NCBI GenBank assembly: GCA_010093685.1
Contig: MU006219.1
Span: 62,001 to 126,000 of the forward strand
Source of the DNA: Ophiobolus disseminans
Lineage: Eukaryota; Ascomycota; Dothideomycetes; Pleosporales; Phaeosphaeriaceae
Reading direction: 5' to 3'
Length of the DNA: 64,000 nt
Notes under the pieces: generated by a model
Database searches by the model: none
What the model was told of the DNA's origin: nothing
What the model saw: the letters and a program-made list of their open reading frames with translations, nothing else
In this document: positions 35,672 to 46,293 of the stretch, piece after piece
Layout of the letters: the number at the start of each line of letters is the position of its first letter
How positions within the stretch are numbered: position 1 is the stretch's first letter
Made by a program: the position numbers and the translations under genes

Positions 35672-36986
35672 CATGTTAGTCTACGTTGCTACTAAGATAA
35701 TGGAAATGTAGATGCCTAGGTGTTGTATCAAGCTAGACAAGACATAACATTCTAAGTATACACACCGTAATGTCTCTACCTAGGTATCTAATACTACATC
35801 TGACACTAAATCTGAAATCTATTAAGAACGACTAGTTTAAGAAGCGCGACATTCTGGTTCCCATCTAGCTCGACCGTAGGCTTAGAGCTGTTAAGTATTA
35901 AATTACGAAGATTAGTGCGAATCGTGCACGTGGTGTCAGCAACAGGGTGCACAAGATGGGCGCTTGTGCTAAAAATTGCCCGTTATTATCGAGAGCGGTG
36001 TTTGCGAAGGGATCGTTCAATCTTCTAAGACGTCTATCTGCTGGAAGCACGACGGTCGCACTTTTCCCGCTAAATTCGTTCTGAATAGCGATACTAATAA
36101 GGCCACTCAGAGCGGCTGAAGTTGTGGCAGTTAGATAAGTGCAGATTTCAGCTAGCTTGAAGAGGGATTTCATGCTGAAGGAGAAGTAGAGTGAATAACT
36201 GTTGTATAGGAAGGATTTAATTGAAGTAACAGGGTGATTATACTTCCTATTATATACTTGGTAGCTGGACTTGGGCGTACATTAAGTTGTATATTTTTAG
36301 CTGTACAGTTATAAATAGCAACATATCGCCTTTTTGACTCCAGAATAGCAACACGCATATAGGTCCTTTGGAGCACACAGAAGGATCCCTGACAGGTGGT
36401 GCGACGAAATTGGGTAAGCTTGTCGTTGCGAAAAAAGCTCGAGGTTGCGCTAGTTTAGTCACTGTATGTGTTTTGTTAACATTAGCGGAATGTTGGTCGA
36501 GTGCTCAAGGTTCCTGGTGCGTTAGGATTGCCTAGCCTGCAACTTTGAAGCTCTTTTACAAAGTCGGCGATATATGTATTGTTTGGGCTATGATGCTAAC
36601 AACGCCAGGACTCATTGAAAGATCAGATGTCCTGAAACCGCCCGATACTAGGGGCGAAAGATAGGTAACGTCCCTCACTGAGTCACGGAAAACACCCTGT
36701 GCCGGAAAAAATGCGCGGAACTTTGCCTTTGAGCAAACACAACTAACTTCTTGTATATATCAGAATACTCTGTGTACATACAGCTATATTGTACAGTAGG
36801 CACTTACGAACGTTTAGAACTAGCCTGCACTGATAAATTACGTTTGCATCATCCCGCCCGCGCCTGATCCGAAGAGAGTCTTCTGCTGAAACACTACAGT
36901 GATTGTGCGCTACAGCACTTACAATTAGCTTTCAAGATCTGAAAATCGAGCAGGAGGTCTTAGCTAATCTTCAGAACCTATTCGCT
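35672..36986. other. AT-rich intergenic region; possible small secreted-protein relic
   Basis: A minus-strand ATG frame at 36173-35898 (91 codons) begins with a signal-like MKSLFKLAEICTYLTATTSA and has VVLPADRRLRR and TALDNNGQFLAQ. These recall small fungal secreted proteins, but the expected Cys-containing end is lost. I treat it as a possible relic. The rest is AT-rich without a gene. Confidence 0.4.
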
Positions 36987-37325
36987 ATGTCACAAAGCTA
37001 TATCAGCCTTGTACCGGTATGCTTAGAGATGGAGGCAGCGGGCCTGATGAACAGCTTTCCCTGCCTTGTGGTCCGCGGCATCTGTGACTACGCCGACTCG
37101 CACAAGAACAAGCGATGGCAGCTGTACGCGGCAGCTACGGCGGCAGCGTACGCTAAGGGGCTGTTGGACATGATTCCTGCGATAGATATCAAAAGTATTG
37201 CGCAATCTGCAGAACAGTCTTCACCCCAGCAGCCTGCAAACATAACGAACATGACATTTGGCAACAACACAAATGGAATTCAAGGCCGAGACTTCCACGG
37301 CAATGTACAGGTCGGACAACATTGA
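36987..37325 (+). CDS. C-terminal half of a PNP_UDP domain plus C-terminal amyloid-like motif (candidate NLR partner, truncated)
   Basis: A 112-codon frame from ATG 36987. From about residue 11 it reads VCLEMEAAGLMNSFPCLVV and RGICDYADSHKNKRWQLYAA, the highly conserved end of phosphorylase-superfamily domains in fungal NLR systems, then TAAAYAKGLLDMIP. The first half of the fold is absent. After a Gln/Ser/Pro-rich linker the protein ends in MTFGNNTNGIQGRDFHGN, a Gly/Asn-rich segment of the sigma/PP-like amyloid type. The same pattern opens the NLR 300 bp downstream. The domain-then-C-terminal-motif layout is that of an effector triggered by NLR amyloid templating. As it stands it is probably defective, unless an unrecognised upstream exon supplies the rest. 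Confidence 0.6.
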   Translation: MSQSYISLVPVCLEMEAAGLMNSFPCLVVRGICDYADSHKNKRWQLYAAATAAAYAKGLLDMIPAIDIKSIAQSAEQSSPQQPANITNMTFGNNTNGIQGRDFHGNVQVGQH

Positions 37326-37621
37326 GGTGTAGGGTGGTAGCAGTTAGCGATGTAGCGATAGAAATATGTTTCAAGGATACATCTGTATATTACCTAATTA
37401 AGACTCACGAACCAGCTGCAAGTCGAACGAGAAGCTACGACGAGGCTGGTGGGGCGAGCGGGCGCACGTGTGCTTGGTACCAGCCGCAGACCTCGCGAGT
37501 GATTGCTCAAAGCCGCCGGGCTGGAGGCCACCAGGCTAAGCCCAGCAGGCGCAGCGCCCCTCGCGCTGCAGACACCATCACTGTAGACACACTATTGCTG
37601 ATGCTCTGCTGCAGCGGTGCC

Positions 37622-40600
37622 ATGGCCTCTACAACATCTAACATAACGTTTGGCAACAACATCAACGGATTTCAGGCCCGAGACAACTACGGCTCTGTTC
37701 ACATTGGTACGTTGCGGGGCCGCTTACGGGCCATTAAGCTCTCAACAGAGACCGGATGCTAAGCAGACACCTCAAGCAGGACTTGAGAACACCCTCGGTC
37801 GTCTACCGAACGCCAAAGACGCGCTCTTTAACTCGTTTGCAAAGCAGCACGAGCCCCTCTGCCTCGCCGACACGCGCGTCGATCTCCTCCGCGAGATACA
37901 CAGCTGGGCAGATGGGCAAGGCGAGCAGTGCATCTTCTGGCTGAGCGGCCTAGCGGGCATGGGCAAGTCAACTATCGCGCGGACGGTCGCGCGCAGCTAC
38001 TACGACAAGCAGCGTCTAGCGGCCAGCTTCTTCTTCTCGCGCGGCGGCGGAGACGTTGGCCATGCGGGCAAATTTGTGACGAGCATCGCACTGCAGCTTG
38101 CGTGCAATGTGCCAGCATTAAAGCAGCGCATAATCAACGCGGTTGTAGAGCGCGACGACATTGTTAGCCAGTCACTACGCGACCAGTGGCACCACCTTGT
38201 CCTTGGCCCGTTGTCGAAGCTTAGTGACAATGACTGCCCAGCCTCGCTCGTCCTGGTTGTAGATGCGCTCGACGAGTGCGACAGCGACAGCAACATCTGC
38301 ATCATCGTGCAGCTGCTAGCCGAGGCTCGATCGCCGACGAGGGCCCGGCTGCGGGTGCTGCTAACAAGCAGGCCGGAGGTGCCGATCCGACACGGGTTCT
38401 ACAAGATACCAGATTCGAAGCACCAGGACGTTGTGCTGCACAACATATCGCGGTCTATTGTCGACCATGACATAGCCCTTTTTCTACAATACAACCTCCA
38501 GCTCATTGCACGGCAATACTGTCTAGATGCTGGCTGGCCAGGTGCAGAGATTGTCACACAGCTCGCTCAGAGTGCAAGCGGTCTGTTCATCTGGGCAGCA
38601 ACTGCCTGCCGCTTTATCTGTGAAGGGCTATTTGCGGATGAGAGGCTTCGCATACTTCTTGCCGGCAGTGCTTCTAGTAATCCAGTCGGGCCAGAAGAAC
38701 AGCTCACCAAGATGTATCTCACGGTATTGCAGAACTCGATTTGTCACGGATACAATGCGCAAGAGATGACCGAGTATTATAGAAAACTACGACTTATCTT
38801 AGGAAGCATTGTAGCATTGACCTCGCCACTGCCCTTAGGATCTGTGAGTGCGCTGCTACGTGTACCAAAGCACAAAGTAGACCGGATGATAAGGGATCTC
38901 CATGCTATTCTAGATATCCCAAATGATCTGAGCCGGCCGCTCCGCCTACACCATCCGTCGTTCCGCGATTTCCTGCTCGACAAAGACCGATGCGGCGATT
39001 CCAATTTCTGGGTAGACGAGAAGCAGGCGCACACAGCGTTAGCACAGAATTGCATAATGCTGATGTCAAGCTCTCTCAGAAAAGACATATGTGGGATAGG
39101 CGTTCCTGGTGCGCTTGCGGCTGAAGAGCCGACGCGACTAGAGCAATGTCTCCCTGAAGAGCTGCAGTATGCATGCCTCTACTGGATATACCATCTTGCA
39201 AAGAGTGGTGCCAAGCTTTGTGATAATAACGAAGTGCACAACTTTCTTAAAAAGCACTGCCTCCATTGGATTGAGGCGCTAGGCTGGATAGGCAAGGTCT
39301 CTGAAGGCATACACGCTATCAGCTCTCTTGAGTCGATTACTCTAGTAAGCCGCTTCTGCAATGTATGAAAGCTATCATTGACCATCATATAGACAAGCGA
39401 CTGTCCCGTCCTGTACGCGTTTGTCCATGATATGAAGCGGTTTGCGCTGTACGGCCGGTCACCGATTGAGCTGGCTCCATTGCAGGTGTATGGCAGCGCG
39501 CTGGTATTTGCACCATTGAAGAGTTTAGTAAAGAGGCAGTTTGCAGAGCAGTTATTTCATTGGGTTGAGAGGCTGCCTCGGGTAGACAACGACTGGAGCG
39601 CGTGCCTGCAGACGCTCGAGGGCCATGGCGACTCAGTCATGTCTGTGGCCTTCTCGCACGACTCGATCCGGCTGGCGTCAGCGTCTTACGACAGGACCGT
39701 CAAGATCTGGGATGCCAACAGCGGCGCGTGCCTGCAGACGCTTGAGGGCCATGGCGACTCAGTCAGGTCCGTGGCCTTCTCGCACNNNNNNNNNNNNNNN
39801 NNNNNNNNNNNNNNNNNNNNNNNNNNNNNNNNNNNNNNNNNNNNNNNNNNNNNNNNNNNNNNNNNNNNNNNNNNNNNNNNNNNNNNNNNNNNNNNNNNNN
39901 NNNNNNNNNNNNNNNNNNNNNNNNNNNNNNNNNNNNNNNNNNNNNNNNNNNNNNNNNNNNNNNNNNNNNNNNNNNNNNNNNNNNNNNNNNNNNNNNNNNN
40001 NNNNNNNNNNNNNNNNNNNNNNNNNNNNNNNNNNNNNNNNNNNNNNNNNNNNNNNNNNNNNNNNNNNNNNNNNNNNNNNNNNNNNNNNNNNNNNNNNNNN
40101 NNNNNNNNNNNNNNNNNNNNNNNNNNNNNNNNNNNNNNNNNNNNNNNNNNNNNNNNNNNNNNNNNNNNNNNNNNNNNNNNNNNNNNNNNNNNNNNNNNNN
40201 NNNNNNNNNNNNNNNNNNNNNNNNNNNNNNNNNNNNNNNNNNNNNNNNNNNNNNNNNNNNNNNNNNNNNNNNNNNNNNNNNNNNNNNNNNNNNNNNNNNN
40301 NNNNNNNNNNNNNNNNNNNNNNNNNNNNNNNNNNNNNNNNNNNNNNNNNNNNNNNNNNNNNNNNNGGCGGCGCAGTCAGGTCCGTGGCCTTCTCACACGA
40401 CTCGACCCGGCTGGCGTCGGCGTCTTGGGACAGGACCGTCAAGATCTGGGACGCCAGCAGTGGCGCGTGCCTGCAGACGCTTGAGGGCCATGGCGGCTCA
40501 GTCATGTCCGTGGCCTTCTCGCACGACTCGACCCGGCTGGTGTCGGCGTCTGATGACAGGACCGTCAAGATCTGGGACGCCAGCAGCGGCGCGTGCCTGC

Positions 40601-40956
40601 AGACGCTCAAGGGCCATGGCGGCGCAGTCGAGTCCGTGGCCTTCTCACACGACTCAACCCGGCTGGCGTCGGCGTCTTACGACAGGACCGTCAAGATCTG
40701 GGACGCCAACAGCGGCGCGTGCCTGCAGACGCTCGAGGGCCATAGCAGCGCATTCAACCTGGTAGGCTTTGAAACCCAGCAACCTCTTCAACAAGGTATC
40801 GCCATTAGCTCAGATGAAACCTGGATCACTTACAAAGCTCAAAACCGGTTGTGGCTTCCATCAGAGTATCGGCCAGCATGCTCAGCTGTGTCAGGCAGAT
40901 GTATTGGTATAGGGACAGGGTCTGGAAAGGTGTTGACATACTGCCTGAGTGAATAA
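37622..40956 (+). CDS. NLR: N-terminal amyloid-like motif - NACHT - WD40 repeats (sequence gap inside)
   Basis: I read three exons: 37622..37706, 37777..39344 and 39393..40956. The first intron (70 bp) keeps the phase from ATG 37622 into the NACHT frame. The second (48 bp, GTAAGC..ATTGAC..ATAG) removes the TGA at 39366 and TAG at 39390 and joins SITL to TSDCPVLYAFVHDMKRF. The first 28 residues carry ITFGNNINGFQARDNYGS, a candidate prion-forming motif matching the upstream gene's C-terminus. NACHT follows, with Walker A GLAGMGKST at about 85 and Walker B LVLVVDALDEC near 183. After a helical region come WD40 units of 42 residues (126 bp), almost identical to one another. A 580-base run of N (39786-40365) interrupts them and shifts the apparent frame. 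The family acts in heterokaryon incompatibility and innate immunity; the repeats bind the non-self ligand. Confidence 0.8.
39600..40745 (+). repeat. Tandem 126-bp WD40-coding repeats, highly similar
   Basis: Each unit encodes a 42-residue WD40 repeat: ACLQTLEGHGDSVMSVAFSH, then DSIRLASASYDRTVKIWDAN in the first. One unit and a partial lie before the gap and three plus a partial after it. Differences concentrate at a few codons (S[YWD]DRT, L[EK]GH, G[DG][SA]V[MRE]S, DA[NS]SG), which fits concerted evolution with selected variable sites. Confidence 0.9.
39786..40365. other. Assembly gap (580 N) inside the WD40 array
   Basis: The unknown bases begin and end inside WD40 units. Flanking units are near-identical, so the gap is best explained by unresolved repeats. 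The true length, and so the repeat number and frame, are unknown. Confidence 0.97.
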
Positions 40957-42123
40957 GTGTTGTGTTGAATTCTCTCTCTCTTACTTCTTCTCTTTATTTT
41001 AATAAATCGGCACTCATAGAGGGACGGAGATGTACCTGTATATATATGTGAGTTCTTTGCCACATCGAAACTTCGAGAAGCGAAATTTGGTTTCCTACTT
41101 CAATAGATCATAATAGACATGACGTAATCTTCTAGAAGCCTCCTTTCGTGCAAGATCACGAGTGTTAAAGATATGTTTGAAGCTTGTACTAAGACAAATC
41201 CTTAAGAACCCGTCAAAGTTCAGAGAGAGATAATATACTGTTGGGCACGTGATCAGAGCGTGCATGACCTAGTAATGCTCCGACTCGAGGTGGGTGCATG
41301 TGGCTTGACAGCCAGAGGCTTGGCTTACCGAAAGATTTATCAGTAAATTACACTAGCCAGAAATAGTTATCGCTTCGGTTGAAAGTACCGACTAGGGTGC
41401 TAACTTTAAATAAATCTGCAACTCACAGCTGTGATGGGCTAGACCCATACAGGACCCACTAGTGGGTTTGAGAGCGGCGCAGTCACGTCTCACATGTCTT
41501 CATGCTGCATAAATATTGACTACGCATGTTGAACACCGTTGATTCAACTTGTGCCTGCCTTTTGGCAGGGGTTGGTGCATGTAGTTGTGCCTATTTCCTT
41601 TTTAAGGTTCAACCCCTTACAAGACAAGACCTTTTGTAACTAGTTTAGAGAATTCAGGGTTTGGTAGTGGTGCTGTAGTAGAGAGTTATTATTTTGCTAC
41701 AAGAGAAGGCCCTGAGCTGTAAGAGGTTAGACCTCCGCTGTCCTCAGTTGTAAGAGGTATTAGAACCTAATGATAGATGAGAATCATGAGATGAATTGAT
41801 GATGATGTGTTGCATTGTCCTGTTCTCTGGTCCAGTGCAGAGTTTGACCGAGTGTCAGATCTAGTATTAGTGTGCCAAGGCGCTGTGCCGGCCCCTTATG
41901 TTTCATTTAGTGTTGGTAGCCTCACAGCACCCCTGATATCTGACAACAGCTAGGCTGTCAGGACGCAGGTCTGCACCCGCTGCGCCATGCAGCCAAAAAG
42001 GTATGTATGATCAATGAACATTGATCATGGTGTGCAGAACAGTATATATCGTACAGGCCGCAGCCGACGCACGAGGCTTTGCCTCACGTGCGCGCGTGCG
42101 CCTTACATAGGCTTTGGCATAAC
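40957..42123. other. AT-rich intergenic; short repeat shared with 59.6 kb
   Basis: No gene. TAAGAGGTTAGACCTCCGCT at 41720-41739 recurs, inverted and slightly changed, at about 59620-59656, so part of this stretch is a dispersed-repeat remnant. Confidence 0.45.
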
Positions 42124-43096
42124 TAGGCTGGTAAATGGGTATAGGTTGGGTTGGGGTTGGGTTCAGTCACGTGATGACCCAACTCTGACCTAACCCCAAC
42201 CCATATTTTTTGCGCTAGTATGGGTATAGGTTAGGTTGTGGTCGCACTAACCTGCGGTTAGGGTTAGGTCGCACGGACTGGGTCACAGTTGGGTTATGTA
42301 TTAGTCTACTTTTTAGGGTTAGAGCTCTTAAGATAAGGACAAGGATAGGGACAAGGATAGGGATGAACACGGGGACTCAACACCCTTGCGTCGGCAGCTT
42401 CTAGTTCAAAAACAGATTAGGCTAACACTATTTGATAAACGACTCAAGACAAATAAGCGATTAAGTAGATGTAGTGCACGTGTATAAATATTAATTGTTT
42501 TAGAGTTTTGTCATGTTCATATAATGTTGTAGGCTAAGGTGTGATAAAAAGATGTGATAACCTAGTGCACAAACCCTACACTAAATTCAACGGCACTCAA
42601 CCTGTAACGGCGCAGGCAAGATCAAAGATATCCAAATGCGGTGTGAATTAACTCAGAGGCATATAGGAGTGCGTAGAGACTCAGAAACCTTAGATTGTCT
42701 AACAACGCCTATAGGCCTTGTACGAAAGGGTATCAAAAAACTACTAAGCTATCTACAAACATGCACCCTTCCTCGTAGGATCTAGAGGATCCGGAGGATC
42801 CGGAGTCGGGCCGGATGCGAAGCGGGGTTGAAGCGGACCCGATACAGGGACAATGTGGAGGCAAGTAGAGGCAAAGCCTAATGCAACCTCGTTACACAAC
42901 CCAGATGGGTACCCCTAACCCAACCCCAGCCCATCGTCCGTGCGACCCTACCCCAACCTATACCCAGCCTAAAATAACCCTACCTAACCTCTACCCATAG
43001 CCCGTGCGACCCAACCCTAGCCTCAACCCAAAATCCGTGCGACCCCTACCCAACCTATACCCAGCGGTGGGTACCCCGAACCCATTTACCAGCCTA
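42124..43096. mobile_element. Non-autonomous hAT-like element, 973 bp
   Basis: Perfect 17-bp terminal inverted repeats (TAGGCTGGTAAATGGGT and its complement) are flanked by an 8-bp duplication GGCATAAC at 42116-42123 and 43097-43104. Both arms are built of GGGTATAGGTTGGGT-like and GTCGCACGGA-like subterminal repeats in opposite orientation. The middle (about 42310-42890) is AT-richer and has no transposase frame. Duplication length and terminal TA[G/N]G fit the hAT superfamily. Confidence 0.85.
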
Positions 43097-43104
43097 GGCA
43101 TAAC

Positions 43105-43864
43105 TATTAGATAAACACTAGAATGACTAGGGGCTTGCATAATATACAAATATCAATCATTGCTAATTAATCCTGCTATGATTAGGAGTATTTGCTATAG
43201 AGTTTGTGACTTTAGTTGATTATTTGCACTAAGCTAATTATTTGCATTGAGGTGGTTGGCCCGTGCTTCGCAGCCGGTGGGCCCGAGTAGAGCTTTGGAC
43301 CGTTCGGCGCTGCTGCCAGAAAAGAAGCTTCTTAATAGAAGACATCGCTGGATGCGCCCATTCGCGTCAGCAGTATGGTGTACGAGGCAGACTCAACAAG
43401 GCTGAGCTGGGACAAGCGGGGTATGGATGCAGATAAATAGCGCTAGTCGCCAAATCACGTGCACCTTGGCACCCGCATTCGAAGTAATTGCGCTTTCATC
43501 GAAAGACATGTATATAACAAAGCACGAGAGTTCGTGTATATACAGGAATCCCAACAAAAAATGTACCTATAAGAAACTTCAAGGCGCTTTCGTTTCGTTG
43601 TCCTGGCGCGATTCGAGCCTCGTACATGTCTCCAGCTGTGCGTGAAATGTGATCTGGACGGCGACATTGAGCGATTTGAGTAGAAGCGGAGAGAGGGTTG
43701 GTGCGTTGTTCGCGCCCGCCTCGCCGTATAGTTGTATTAACAGCGTTTGCTAGAACCTCGTTAATAAATGTGGTTTGTCGCGGTGTTGGTGGAGCAGGCG
43801 GTTTGATTTGAACGCAGTATGGGGTTTGAGAAGTGCTCCTTGGTGCAGGGTGTATTCGATGCCG
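43105..43864. other. Intergenic, no gene seen
   Basis: Lies between the hAT-like element and the 3' end of the HET gene. Short frames only. Confidence 0.5.
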
Positions 43865-45965
43865 CTACACCAGCTCGACCACCTTTTCTTCCGTCTCTTT
43901 GTATTTCTCAAGCAACTCCTCGTACGCTCGCAACTTGGGATGATCCTGGACCTCAGACTTCGAGTCCGGATATGCGACATGGGAGAACATGCCGATTCTC
44001 TCGAAGCTCGGAGGCCTGTTCGTGGACAGCACGATGACCAAGCCTTCTAGCAGCCCACCATCCCCCGACAAGAAGATGTCGCGCAACACGAGTAGCCAAA
44101 TGTTCGTGCCAGCAGTTCTGGATGCCGCAGTGGACCAATCATCGATCTCGACTTCGATTGAACTGCGTGAGCGTAACCCTATATGCGCAAAGGCGCGATC
44201 GAATCCCTCGTTAGTTTCTATGCGCACGGCGACTGGAATGAGCCGGCACCGTAGTGTGATGGAAGCGCTCTTGATCTGGCCAGAAGGTTCTGCATCAACC
44301 AAACAGTCTAGGATCTCAGCCTTGTCTGTGTCGCTAACATAGGCCCAATGGTAGTTTGTTGAGAGAGGTATGTTTAGGCTCGCCCAGCTCCAAGACGGAG
44401 CTCGCCACGTAGTTGGTCTGGACGATCGGTCCCGGTCGATTTCATATTTTTCGGCCTGCCAGCAGAGATCCTCTAGCAGATTTCCCCTCCAGAGCCCGGC
44501 GACGAATCGATCGTTGGTCACCATCTCGATATTTTGCGCTATGCCGGATAATGCCACGAGGCAGTCGGCTTCTTTTGTCATGAGATACTGGGTGTAAACG
44601 CCCAAAAATGATTTCCAGCGGTCATAGTCAAACTGACAGGTCGGGGTGAGCAATGCCGGGGTCACTTGCTCGGCATTTGGGGCCTGGCGCGCTGGCGATA
44701 AGCCCATGACCATTCCAAAGACGTGCGTTTTCAGAGAACTAATAGATGGCAAGAATTGGTGGAACCCCCCTTTGTACGGGATACCGTTGGAGCTTGCTTC
44801 GTTGGCAAAACGCTCGAAACACTCCCAAAACAAGACTTCTCGGGAAAAGTGCATGACTCTAGACGATAAATACCGCTCCTGTGCGACCCATGCACGTTGG
44901 TTGAGCGGTGCATGGTCGATTGCATTATAATTAGTCCACCTGAAGCTGGCCCAATACAAGCCAGGTGGGGGTAGATGGGTTGACGACAGGCTGCGTGACT
45001 CTGTGATTTTAATTTTGATTGGCTCGAGTGCATGAGGCTCCCGGTCGATAAAGAGACCCGTGTTGCAGTCTTTGGCAGAGGTGGCTGCGATACAACATGT
45101 CGCGTTGCCGTATATATCACTCATTTGGCCAGCTTCTGTATGCCAGTCATCGAGATTGTCTTGGAAAATACATCTAGTATGTTCAGAATGGGGTTCTTGA
45201 GACGAGGTAATGGCTTACAATGAGTCAATCCAAAGGTAACGAAAGTTGAGTCTTCTTGTCACCAAGATTGCGTCGTGGAACGTTTGCGGAAGACTGACGA
45301 CGGGGATTCCCCGTTCTAGCTGTGCAACTGTCTTATTAGTCAATGTAAATGGCTGCGACTGTCCCCAACAGTGCGACAAAGTGAGATATGGCTGAGGAGC
45401 GTCGATGGTATTAGCTACGCGTAAGCAGACTTCAGCATCTCCCCTGCAACCAACATCAATGACCCTTGAAGGAAAGAAGTGGCTGCTCGGAGCCCAGCGC
45501 GGACAGGTTGTGTGCGTCGTTCGGCAGACGTCATACTGAGATGCAAAGAAGGCCAGGGCATCTTCTCCGCCCGAATTTCCGCGGATGGGCTTCCCACAGG
45601 GGCCGGACTTTGCTGGATGCTTTTGTCAATCAAGGTAGGTAACAAGATATGAACGTAGTACCAGCGGCATCCTCCAAGACCAATATTTGATTAGGAAAAT
45701 AGTCGTCACAATCGATGTGGAATTCAAACACCCAGCTCTCTACTACGGGTTGTTCGATAGGTTTATCTCTTGCCCAGGAGGTTGAGCCTAGGGTAGCATA
45801 TGCGCCGAACAGGCTGGTGCAGATTGCGCAACCTAGCGTGAGCGCACTCTTTAGGGAATCTGCGCTGCTGTGATGTTTGTAAGGCGGCGAGCCGTCGAAG
45901 TTGGCTGCTTCTCTCGCCCCATCAAGAAATGCCTGGCAGGCATGACAAAGAATCTGTTCAGACAT
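43865..45965 (-). CDS. HET-domain (heterokaryon incompatibility) protein
   Basis: Three exons, 45965..45662, 45612..45219 and 45173..43865, with introns of 49 and 45 bp; 668 residues. Splicing restores RYLWIDSLCIFQDNLDDW, the second HET block. The first block is YLTLSHCWG, followed by LPQTFHDAILVTRRLNF; the third is QMSDIYGNATCCIAATSA. The start (MSEQILCHACQAFLDGAREA) is the first ATG and opens a Cys-bearing N-terminal region typical of the family. The C-terminal half has the usual WRAPSWSWASL. HET domains share remote similarity with TIR domains and cause growth arrest or cell death when triggered during hyphal fusion of unlike strains. It sits 2.9 kb downstream of the NLR, on the opposite strand, and is divergent from the transporter. 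Confidence 0.88.
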
Positions 45966-46293
45966 AGTTGGACCTTGTTGTTCGGGAAGATGCTACCCTG
46001 AACTTGAAAATGAGCGATGAAAAGAACCGTGAAGTATCGGTGGCTTCCGCTTGTTGTGGGTTGCAAGGTGTGGTGTAAGCGATATGGAGCCTTGGAGCAG
46101 CGGAAAACAAGAGAGATGAGGCTCCACCCCCTGACAGCGGAAAGCAGGGTCCACGCTAGCTTCCGTGTAACGGCAGGCGCAACTCAGCACCAGCAAGCAC
46201 CGCCCTGTGCGCCTGCCAGCACCACGTAACCCCCCCAATCTCACCTCCCACTATGTCCTCGCCCTCCTCGTCGCCCGCAATGCAGCGGACAGC
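45966..46293. promoter_or_regulatory. Shared divergent promoter, HET gene / transporter gene
   Basis: The 328 bases between the two ATGs must hold both promoters. CT-rich and CACCCC-like stretches face the transporter side; no TATA box is obvious. Confidence 0.5.

Noticed and set aside
37650..37776. Upstream extension of the NACHT frame from a TTG at 37650
   Set aside because: It runs over the amyloid-motif exon in the wrong frame and starts without ATG. The frame from ATG 37622 spliced at 37707-37776 explains both parts.
39366..39392. TGA and TAG between the NACHT and WD40 parts, seemingly splitting the NLR
   Set aside because: Both lie inside a well-formed 48-bp intron (GTAAGC, ATTGAC branch site, ATAG). 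Splicing joins the parts in frame, giving the expected linker.
42124..43096. TTAGGG-like sequence read as a telomere or subtelomere
   Set aside because: The units are irregular, present in both orientations, and lie inside an element with clear inverted ends and target duplication.
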